From Coemansia sp. RSA 1804 (lineage: Eukaryota; Kickxellomycota; Kickxellomycetes; Kickxellales; Kickxellaceae), in NCBI GenBank assembly GCA_027578815.1, contig JANBTH010000673.1, positions 1 through 12,828 on the forward strand: a DNA stretch of 12,828 nt. Reading direction: 5' to 3'. The stretch's first letter is position 1; each line of letters begins with the position of its first letter. This document shows, one piece after another, positions 1-8,087 of the stretch. The notes beneath the pieces are model-generated. The model made no database searches. It was not told where the DNA came from and was given only the letters and a program-made list of their open reading frames with translations. The position numbers were made by a program, and so were the translations under genes.

Positions 1-1
1 T

Positions 2-133
2 AGCAAACAATGCTAATGGCTAACTAAGAAGCTTGAATGGGCAGATGGTAAAGATAACAACTGACCAATGGGATGTGGAAAGATAAGGAATTAAGAAGAA
101 TCAGCAAATCCAATCAATTCCAACAATTATAGC
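2..133 (+). repeat. Degenerate direct repeat, copy A
   Basis: This copy opens with agcaaacaatgctaa and aligns with copy B, which opens with agcaaacagtgctaa 281 bases downstream. Shared blocks include taagaagcttgaa versus taacaagcttgaa, then gtaaagata versus ttaaggata, and agcaaatccaat versus caacaaatttaat. By eye the match is roughly two thirds of positions with small gaps. A weaker second block may extend the similarity (ttctttaacatagg near 139 versus ttctttatattatagg near 468). It has no coding capacity and could be a remnant of an old tandem duplication or a dispersed repeat. Confidence 0.55.
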
Positions 134-282
134 ATTTTCTTTAACATAGGCTTATAAGGTAAATGAGCTAGGTTACCTGAGATTCCTAGGCGATTATATA
201 TCCTTAGGAACAGAGAAGTCAGGAAATAATCAGTAATCAGTAAAACGCAAATAGATGACTACTAATTGACATCAAGTACACC

Positions 283-412
283 AGCAAACAGTGCTAAAGG
301 TAACCTAACAAGCTTGAAGGGTGTGGGTTAAGGATACAATTGGCCTACTTGGTGTGATAGACAAGGTACTGAAGAGGAACCAACAAATTTAATTAACACC
401 AAAATTGTTAAC
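283..412 (+). repeat. Degenerate direct repeat, copy B
   Basis: Second copy of the repeat described at 2-133, in the same orientation. If the weaker similarity near 468-510 is real, this copy carries an AT-rich insertion of about 50 nt relative to copy A and runs up to the end of the transporter gene. Whether other copies exist elsewhere in the genome cannot be seen from this window. Confidence 0.55.
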
Positions 413-534
413 CTACAATATTCTAAATGTGTTTATGCTATCTAATTTGTAATCATATAAAATATTATTCTTTATATTATAGGTATGATATGGAAAGGTT
501 TGGCTAGTAATAATAAAACTTGTGACTTCAAATT

Positions 535-3500
535 CTATCTTCTCTCTTTTATGACATATGTGAGCCACAGAAGAGATAGACCTAAACTAATGCCTAGAAT
601 AGTTACTAATACTGTAACATCCGGCCAAAACGCAAGCAAATCAAATCCAAAAGATGATATAAGCGATGCAGTAGGAATCTGTATTTCAAGCCCAAAGCGA
701 ACTTCTTCAATATGAGCATGGCGTAGCTCGTTGATAGCCAAAGCCTCGTATGCCAAGTTAAATGATGAGAACCGGGTGAGTGGCTGTAGAATGGCAGGTA
801 TCGACTCCTTATTCAAAATGAGACCGCCAAACAAGAGCGAAAAGAGAAGCATAATTGATGCTAAGAAATTCGACACCACAAGTTCTTCAGCAAGCAGGCC
901 AATAAAGAACATCTGCGATGCCACAGTCAAGTTGAACAGAACAAGCATGCTAAAGAATTTGATAAACTGTCCCCAAGTTGCTGCGAGACCTGTCATGGGA
1001 TATGCTATTAGCGTTAGCAGCAAAGGTGGAACCACACGTAGTGGTATCAAATCAAAGGTGACTTTGGCAAGAAAGTATGCAAGCGGGTCATAATATGCAT
1101 TTGCCCTCTCTCGCAGGTATAAAAGGCGCTCTTCTGAAAACACAAGCAGAGAGGTAGTGCATCCAAATCCATAGAATGCGAGAATAAATATAAGCAGTCC
1201 CAGTCGGTTTTGGACGCCCTGCATTGAGTAATCCAGCTGGTAAAACAGTATACCACACATAAGTCCAATGAATATGGATAGTACGTAGTTTGCCAACATC
1301 AGTGTTGGGTCTCGATACAAATGTCTGAATATCCTTGCTGACAAAACCTTGAATTGAACATACAGTGATGGGCGCAATTTATCTGAATGTCCTGGCAGTG
1401 ATGCCTGTCTTCCGCGTAGGCGCGAGTACAGCAATGTAGCCAAATCATAAAGATTCAAAAATATTACCTTAATTTGCTGAATTGGTGTGACAGGGCGCAT
1501 GTATGGGGTACTGCCAATTGAAGTAACCATCTCGAAGGATGATGGGCTCCAATTTGTACCAGTGATCTTATCAAGGTCCTGCATGATCTTTTTATGTTGA
1601 ACGCTGGTTTTAAACTTGTCCAGAATCTGCTCCAAGTTCACCTTTGTATTGTACACAAGGAATTGCTTTTTGGAATCAGACTTTTTTGTTTCTGAATTTG
1701 ACATTTCTTCGGCAAGTGCAGGCAACGATGCATTGCTTGCTTTAGCCAGCGGACTCCACTCTTCATCACTTGCGTCAATATCGGATTTGGCCTTATCAAC
1801 ATTCTCTACTTGCTGTTTCATGTCAATTGGATTCCGGAGGGATATTGCCGTTGCTTGCTGTACTAGATCGACGGAAAAATCTGCAATGTTGTATCCCTTG
1901 GGAACCGGATGGCCAATAGAGTCAAAGTATTCAGAAATATCACTAGCAGGGCCAGAATAGCACATTTGCCCTGCAGCCAGTACTATTAGCTTATCAAACA
2001 TGCTGAATATATCTGTTCTTGGTTGGTGGATTGTGCATATAACAGTGCGTCCATAGCATCGGGCCAGTTTAGAAAGCGTGTCCATAACAACGTAAGCATT
2101 ATATGCATCTAGACCTGAGGTAGGCTCATCTAAGAATATAATGGATGGCGATGTTACCAATTCGCAAGCAATTGACACTCGCCTCATTTCACCTCCACTG
2201 ATGCCTCGTGCACCGTTCTTTCCAATACGCGAGTCTTTAACAGACCATAATCCAAGTTCTTTTAGTACACTGTGCACTCTCTCCTCCTTTGCAATCTGCG
2301 ACATACTTTGAGGCAATCGGAGCAGTGCTGAGGTCATTACAGCCTCACACACAGTTGCAGTAGACACATGGAGATCTTGTTGGTCAACATAGCCTGACAT
2401 GCGATGGAATTCATTAGTCGATATGTCGCTAATCAAGTCCTGGTCATTTACCTGCACTTTTCCTGTAACCTGACCACATTTCTCGCGTCTCGACAAGATA
2501 TCCAACAGGGTGCTCTTACCTGCGCCTGACGCGCCTAAGATTGCAAGTATCTCACCCGGAGATACCACTCCTGATATGCCCTTCAATACTTGAACATCTG
2601 GCTTCTCTCTAGAAATATTGTGGCTTTTGGCGCTGGTGGTATCCTTTTTAACATGAGCTTTGTCTTTGCTCTTGCGTGTGTCTTCGCTTTTAAAGGAAAC
2701 AAGATCGGCCTCCTGTGGTTTAATTGTGTAGCTGATATCGCGGAAAGCAACTGTTGCCTTCTTTGTACTTGTCATTAGTTTATCAATCTCAGTACTCATA
2801 GCCACACCGCTTTTGTATTTTAGTTTCTCAGCACTAGCATCCGTATTCAAGTTCTCCTTATTTTTGTTAGAATGGCTTTTGGATATGTGGTCACTGCCCT
2901 GTAATGTCGCTTCAGTCTCTTGGTGGCGCACAAGTACTCTAATTAGCCGTAGCACAAGATAGACAGTCAGCAACGAGGTAGCAACACCCAAAAACATGCT
3001 GCTTTTACTTGCCTCTTGCTTCGGTCTCTCATATCCTGGAAGCTGGCTGTAGTGTACACATTGGCCCACAGAACATTCCATGTTAATCGCATCATCTCCA
3101 ATGATAGCTGATAGAGTCTTGCTGACCATAAACTCACGAATATAGCAATCGCTGAATCCATCGTCATGGCATTTTATGTCAACTGGGCCCTCCACGTCAT
3201 TAAGCACTGCAGAAATGTCAAGGCCATAATTTCCACATAGAAAACGTCCAGGAATGCAGCTGCATTTCATTCGCTTGCATGCAATTGAGGCTGTTGATTT
3301 AGAACCCCATGTGTTGATATTGCATTCATCTAAATCGCAATAAAATGCTTCTCTTCCACTGATCCAAAACTGTGCACTGCATGCGTTGCTGCTTCTAGAA
3401 CAGTCAAACGTCATCTTTGGACTGACGCCAGAAGGTAGATACCTGCTTAGACCTTTATTTCCAATCTCACATTGCCCAGCCACGTTGGTGATCAATTGAC

Positions 3501-5033
3501 TGCCATTGTAACATCTGCCGCCCTCGCCAGTTGGAATCAGTGCATCACAAGCAGAATCGGACAAGCACACTACATTTTAACAGTTAGAGCATAGTCCAAG
3601 TTACAGTATATCCCAATTTAGCTATCCCATCGACTAATATTATATGCTACTGGTGGGTTACTATTAATTACTTACTGTTGCAGTTCCAGCCACCCCATCC
3701 AGGTCTGCACTCGGTGTCTTGATGACAGTGACTGCTTTTGGCAGCAGGCCGTTTTCCTTCATCAACTGGGCTTAGGCAGGCTACATCACAAAATATCACA
3801 GAAATAGGGTGTAAATTAGTTACATAATGATTAAATGGGCATATTCACACAGTTAATCAGTATATTGTTACATTTACAATACGTACCTGGCATAAGACAA
3901 TCTTCACCAGTCCATCCTGTAGGACAGTCGCACCGTCCTGTAAATCGATTGCATGTTGAATTGTGTGCACATGTTGACCCAGGATAAAGACAGTTGAAAC
4001 ATGATGGACAGCCATCGGGTAAAACCTTTTCTTCAGTTTTAAAGAAGTTGCGTATTCCAATAGCTTGAGCTATTTCAGAAATGTTTGATGTATCGTTTCC
4101 ATTGACAAAGTCATTAAGTGCGCTTGCCATGTTTCGTGTACTTGATGCGCCAGTACCACTTCTAGATGCTGTGTCTATTGAACTAGCATAGGAATCATTA
4201 GGTTGTGCATTCTTTCCTGCTGTTCCACTACTTCTGATGGCTTTGTTTCTACTGTTGTGGACGTTTTCACCGAGAAGACCATCCATTACATTTGCTATTT
4301 GATGAATATCAATTCCACCCGTGTTTTTGGCATTTCCAGCTACAGAGTCAAGAAGTTTAGCTAAATCCATACCTTCAAGGCCAGGTACTTGGTTTTCTAA
4401 GCCGGGACTAGATCCACTTTCGTTTTCCTGTTGGGCAGCGAGTATCTGGCCAACAAGTGCTGCCAATCCACTATTAATTGCAAAATTATTGCCTTGGCGA
4501 CCAGAAAGTTCGGATGGTTCTCCTCTTTGTCTTTGGATTTCCGCTGCTGTGCCAATCCCAGACATCATAAGCCCAAATGTTGTTGCAAAGTTGCCAACCT
4601 CATTCATATCAATAACGTTTGCCAAATTGTTAGCCAACTCAATTCCAATAGCACCAAAATTGACATTTCCATCCTTATCTCCAGCCATTAGGTCTAATAT
4701 GTTGTCGAGATTGAATCCAGCATTATCAATGGCGTCGTCACTAAGGCTATGTTCTGGGGACGGTGTTTTGACTGTTTGAGACATGTCCTTGTTATTTTTG
4801 CTTGCTTTATCCAATAGCTCTACATTCAGAGTTAGTGCCTGTTTATCCAATTTCTCGGCTTCCGTTGGAATGTTCTCTGTAGATATCCTTTGAACTACAA
4901 TATCATACTGTGTCCCACTGTTTGAGTAGTCGTCTAAGGTAACTTCACTTTGCGCATTCATGTGCAGAGTGTCTGCTTGGGCAAATATGGGAGGTAGCAC
5001 TAGCAGCTGAAGAAGCAATAGTAGATACAACAT
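535..5033 (-). CDS. ADP1: Adp1-like ABCG-family ABC transporter with EGF-like ectodomain (three exons)
   Basis: The coding sequence joins exon 1 (5033-3887), exon 2 (3780-3676) and exon 3 (3569-535), giving 1428 residues. I chose the ATG at 5033 because the four codons before it only reach a GTG; it opens a signal peptide (residues 1-20). Residues 21-340 are Ser/Asn-rich and low in Cys. A Cys-rich region follows (about 342-588) with EGF-like modules (C355-C379 and exon 2). One membrane segment lies at 608-631. The ATPase domain has Walker A GASGAGKS (763-770), signature ISGGE (874-878), Walker B IIFLDE (894-899) and H-loop His932. A six-helix membrane domain lies near 1175-1422. The order (ectodomain, lone helix, ATPase, membrane domain) and the CPSCFNC and CVHYSQLPGY motifs match yeast Adp1 (1049 residues), a putative permease of unknown substrate. 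The extra length is mostly the N-terminal region plus a charged insert before Walker A. A GATA-type site pair lies just upstream. Confidence 0.93.
3570..3675 (-). other. Intron 2 of the Adp1-like gene (phase 1)
   Basis: The intron is 106 nt, the same length as intron 1. The donor is ACA|GTAAGT and the acceptor is AATGTAG on the minus strand, with a CTAAC branch candidate in gctctaactg. The split codon A|TG gives Met418. The flanking 105-nt exon 2 is symmetric (phase 1 on both sides) and encodes one EGF-like module. Confidence 0.88.
3781..3886 (-). other. Intron 1 of the Adp1-like gene (phase 1)
   Basis: The intron is 106 nt. The minus-strand donor is CCAG|GTACGT and the acceptor is GATGTAG. 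A CTAAT-type branch candidate sits in taactaattt. Splicing joins a codon split after its first base and restores Ala383 within the Cys-rich region. If retained, the frame adds about 18 codons and stops at 3831, which would leave a soluble secreted ectodomain fragment. Confidence 0.88.
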
Positions 5034-5847
5034 TCTGAAATGCACGTTTTACCTCCACGGAAATCTCTTATCTTTTGAAACAACTAATGCAATAATCTAT
5101 TTAGAATAGATAAGTTCCTAGGGTTCTGCACAAAACGTATTTTATTGTTTTAGACTGTTTAATTTTTTGTGTCAGGTTTGTAAGATCTGAATAACAACAT
5201 ACAGATGGTAAACAGGATTATAATATATTTGCTAAAGTAAATTAGAGAAGAAATAAAGACAGCAGAAAAGCAGATGTTCCATGGAAAGATATATATAAAC
5301 CACGAGCATCATAACCAAATATGTTTTTACTTTTGCACTAAAGAAACGTCGTGGATTGGTTGCTTTCATAATATCATGCAGTATTTGCGCCATATACTGT
5401 ACATGCAATAGAATTGAGGGCAGTATACAGAGGTAGATATTCAATATTTTGGTTACTGGCTGTTCGCATTTCAATATGTGTGGCGGTTTTCTTTTCTTTG
5501 GCTAATTACTATCCAGATACTAGTGATAAAACCGTATGTCTTTAAAATAAAACTCCAGACACCACATGAAAGGAACGTTGGATCTGAAATGATCAAGGCA
5601 TGATCAAGGCTCGATAAATACATACCTCGTTCTTGTTGAAAACTAATGTTTTCTAAAAGACTAGAATTGTTTATTTTGTGAAGTTGAGTTGAAGAGAACT
5701 AGAAACAAGAAAGTGAAATATCAAACATTACCATCACAGATCTTTATGCTAGGGGTCTATGGATATATGCGTAAGACAATAATATTACATCAAAGTTAAT
5801 ATTATAACAGTTCTATGGTGAGCATAGCTCGAATTTCATTTTATTAG
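5034..5847. promoter_or_regulatory. AT-rich upstream region of the Adp1-like gene; downstream flank of the GH16 gene
   Basis: No gene is supported here; the longest minus-strand open frame lacks a usable ATG at its start. Visible elements include two GATA-type sites close to the transporter start, TTATCT at 5068-5073 and AGATAA at 5108-5113, in opposite orientations. A tandem pair TGATCAAGGC lies at 5590-5599 and 5601-5610. The 3' end of the GH16 transcript should lie in the right part. The promoter role is inferred from position only. Confidence 0.5.
5590..5610. repeat. Tandem TGATCAAGGC element
   Basis: The ten-base sequence TGATCAAGGC occurs twice with a start-to-start spacing of 11 bases, about one helical turn. 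Its core TGATCA is palindromic. It lies about 560 bases upstream of the transporter ATG and about 250 bases past the GH16 stop. It might be a dimeric factor site; this is inference. Confidence 0.4.
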
Positions 5848-6939
5848 TCATAAATATGAAGCGATGGCTAGACCAAATGAAAAAAGAAGACATGTCGTAA
5901 CCCCAAGAACATGGACCGGCCGTGCGCCAGAGGGCGTGTCCTGCTCTGCAAGCCATCTAGATAGATCATTGCCACTACCTTCTGTGGACATAGTGGATGA
6001 TGACAGAGAGCTAGTCGATTCCTGCGAGGAAAGACCAAAGTTGCTGAGATCAACCTCAGTGACCGATTTTGGCGATACAAAAGAGGAGTCGTTTGAGGCC
6101 GAGCTCTGGGGGCTGGCTGAAGATTTGGCTGCATCGGTGGTGTTAGTGTAGCAGTCGACTTGCACACGTGCAATAGTCATGCTGAACTGGGTTTCGGTGG
6201 AGGTCGAGGGAATCGTCCCAGCCCACTGTTGTGTTAACCCGGGGTTGCTCGCGTCAGATGCGCTCCATATCGAAAAGGAGAGCCGAGACGCGCTGGAAGG
6301 GTACTTGAATCTTTGTTCGCCCTCGGCCCATGTATCCATGCGATTGACTGTGCGAACAGCAAACCCGTTTGCATACCAAGTAAGCGAGTCTGGCAGCCAT
6401 ACGATCTTATATATAGTGAACGAGCTAGCGGGATTGCTTGACAACGATGCCGAGGTCGCCTGCGATAGTTCGAGCTGATTCTCCGTGTAATAGTTTGCTT
6501 GAACGCTGTTAGGGGAATTCCCCACCCAGTCCATGTCTATACTTGTGCCTGACTCGTCCTGAAGCTGAAGCGAGGATATGACTCCCGGCGTGGCAGATCC
6601 CGTACGAATCCTGGCTGTTATAACCCCATACTCTATCCACTTTGTGAAGTAGACAGTGGAGCCTTTGTAGCCAGAGCCCGACTTTACCAACGAGAGTGTG
6701 AGTCCGTCGCCTGTGATCGAAGCGTAGTCTGGAGATAGCTCAGAGACAAACTGTGCATTGGACGGCAGCGTACTTGTGCCCGATGAAGCAAGTGTATCGT
6801 TACTACTGAAATCATCGACAAGTGATGCACATTGAGAGACAGGACAGGCACCACTGTCAGCGGCGTTCATGCCTGTGCATGCTCCCAGCGCATAGTCCAC
6901 AAGCAATGTGGCAATACCGATTGACGCCAATAGCCCCAT
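5848..6939 (-). CDS. CRH-like GH16 cell-wall protein with degenerate active site and GPI-type tail
   Basis: A 363-residue protein. The ATG at 6939 is the first ATG of the frame and opens a signal peptide (1-20, ending ALGA) before a Cys-rich start (CTGMN, CPVSQC). Residues 40-265 match the GH16 fold of fungal CRH transglycosylases, which link chitin to beta-glucan: VQANYYTEN, WLPDSLTWYANG, RLSFSIW and QQWAGT are recognisable family landmarks. The catalytic site is normally E-x-D-x-E. Here residues 132-140 read TSIDMDWVG, so the nucleophile Glu is Ser133, Asp135 is kept, and the acid/base Glu is Asp137. Residues 265-340 are Ser/Thr-rich, with NTT and NDSS glycosylation sites, and the last about 20 residues are hydrophobic, as in a GPI-anchor signal. 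The expected location is plasma membrane or wall. Activity as a hydrolase or transferase is doubtful. The gene is visibly GC-richer than its neighbours and has a pyrimidine-rich leader. Confidence 0.88.
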   Translation of the reverse strand: MGLLASIGIATLLVDYALGACTGMNAADSGACPVSQCASLVDDFSSNDTLASSGTSTLPSNAQFVSELSPDYASITGDGLTLSLVKSGSGYKGSTVYFTKWIEYGVITARIRTGSATPGVISSLQLQDESGTSIDMDWVGNSPNSVQANYYTENQLELSQATSASLSSNPASSFTIYKIVWLPDSLTWYANGFAVRTVNRMDTWAEGEQRFKYPSSASRLSFSIWSASDASNPGLTQQWAGTIPSTSTETQFSMTIARVQVDCYTNTTDAAKSSASPQSSASNDSSFVSPKSVTEVDLSNFGLSSQESTSSLSSSTMSTEGSGNDLSRWLAEQDTPSGARPVHVLGVTTCLLFSFGLAIASYL

Positions 6940-7265
6940 TCGGCAGTCGGAGCGAAAAGCGGGAGAGAGCGGGAACGGCCCGTGCGGCGGGAGCTGTAGG
7001 CGACAAGCAAAAAGAGCAAGCAGACGAGGGTGAGAGAGACAAAATAGTACAGCGTAAGAAAGTGAAACAAGGATGAGGAAAGAAATGAGAAGCAGAGGGC
7101 GGATGGCAAAAGTAAACAGATACGCAAAAGAGAGATGGGCGAGAAATAGAGCGGCTGAGGGGGGAAAGGAGGGGGAAGAAAGGGGATGGGGAGGAAAGGG
7201 AGAGTATAGAGCGGGAAAAGGGAGGAGGTTGCGCGAAGAAAAAGAGTTAGAAATAAGAAAATAGT
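6940..7265 (-). promoter_or_regulatory. Pyrimidine-rich promoter or 5' UTR tract of the GH16 gene, with G4 motif on the opposite strand
   Basis: On the sense (minus) strand this is a long CT-rich tract; the plus strand is almost all purine, with an uninterrupted 30-purine run at 7157-7186. CT-rich blocks next to the start are common in strongly expressed fungal genes. The plus strand carries five runs of three or more G between 7159 and 7200 with loops of 2 to 6 bases, a canonical G-quadruplex pattern. The tract stays open in the GH16 frame but has no ATG before 6939, so I read it as non-coding. The transcription start is not determinable from sequence. Confidence 0.6.
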
Positions 7266-8087
7266 AGACAACTTTAGGTGGATAATAAGAAAGAAAAGAA
7301 TAAATGCGGATGCCTGTCAAGCCAAAGCCCAGGTCTGCCCTCTCGCTGGCTTTTGCAAATTTCTGTCTCTTTCCTGATTGTGCTGCCTTTTTCGTCTGGC
7401 ATCCCCCCGTTTATGCTGTAGACATGGTTCTCGAAAGAGAGGGAAAAGGAGGGAATGTGCAGCAAGACAAATGCTGTCACAGACTACCCTCTCAAGCGTA
7501 TGCGGTCTTCAGCCTACAGCCCACAGCATGCAGCATGAGGTCTTTTCCAGCCAACCAACTGCATATTTGTTTTCTCCCTCAGTCCGCTCTGGCCAATCAG
7601 CGGATTTGGGCCTGGACCGTCTGGATACATCATGCATGCAGTTTAAATGACAACAAACCCGAACTGCTGGTCACCGTTTACCAGCCGCCTTCAGCTTAGC
7701 CTTTCCAGAAGCCGCAGACGTGCCTTTGCTTCGGGTCTCCAGAGCTGCTTGTCCCCGTGTGCTGCCACCGCTCATTCAGTTCTAGACGAAGTGAAGTGGC
7801 TGGGACAAAAGGTATAGTGTAGGCCTTATAAAACGCATGGTTTTGCTTGTAAACACAATGCTCTTTGTCTGGCTGCCCCTTGTTGTGTTCCTTCACTTGT
7901 ACGCATAAAATGAATAGGAATTCCATTTATACCAGCAAAAAAGCCCTGCTGTTGTCCAAACAAAGCTTGCAACAAAGACTGTAAACAGCGCGATTCAACT
8001 TCACACAGAGCCAATTACAGTATTATCTGTCACAGAGAAAACGGTAGTGCTAAATGTAGGCCATTTTTAAACATAAATAAAAAGGAT
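7266..8087. other. Intergenic region between the GH16 promoter and the ABC-class ATPase gene
   Basis: No gene is supported. Several overlapping open frames near 7300-7700 conflict with each other and show no domain, signal peptide or codon preference I can recognise. A CCAATCAG box, the HAP/NF-Y type of site, lies at 7593-7600, and a GTAAACA (forkhead-like) core lies near 7851. The right end is the 3' flank of the minus-strand ATPase gene, with A/T-rich sequence directly past its stop at 8088-8090. Confidence 0.5.
7593..7600 (+). promoter_or_regulatory. CCAATCAG box
   Basis: The exact string CCAATCAG fits the CCAAT-box consensus bound by the HAP/NF-Y complex. It is about 650 bases upstream of the GH16 ATG. 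The same eight bases recur at 10113-10120 just upstream of the ATPase gene. Function is inferred. Confidence 0.35.

Larger units (their letters stand above)
1..534. other. AT-rich intergenic spacer, 3' flank of the ABC transporter gene
   Basis: No open frame with gene-like character is visible here. The stretch is AT-rich and carries two diverged direct repeat copies (listed separately). An imperfect inverted repeat lies near 190-220, with arms ttcctagg and ccttaggaa. The right end should contain the 3' UTR and polyadenylation region of the minus-strand transporter gene, whose TAG stop is at 535-537. AT-rich signals such as aataat and aatata occur just past that stop on the minus strand. Confidence 0.6.

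Noticed and set aside
123..160. EF-hand or dockerin-like loop in the transporter ectodomain (residues around GDKDGNVNF, protein positions 118-126)
   Set aside because: Only part of the loop pattern is present, the conserved Gly and final acidic positions are missing, and there is no second loop. The coordinates in this entry are protein-scale, not DNA-scale.
5232..5474. Minus-strand 80-codon hydrophobic open frame
   Set aside because: It begins with TTG rather than ATG, lies in AT-rich DNA where Leu/Ile/Tyr-rich frames arise by default, and matches nothing I know.
6940..7320. N-terminal extension of the GH16 protein by 127 residues
   Set aside because: The extension has no ATG, is Pro/Leu/Ser/Phe-rich because of the CT-rich DNA, and would bury a good signal peptide.
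7304..7699. Plus-strand 131-codon open frame with an ATG
   Set aside because: It overlaps other open frames in the same region, has a Cys/His/Trp-heavy composition without pattern, no signal peptide or recognisable domain, and lies opposite the GH16 upstream region.
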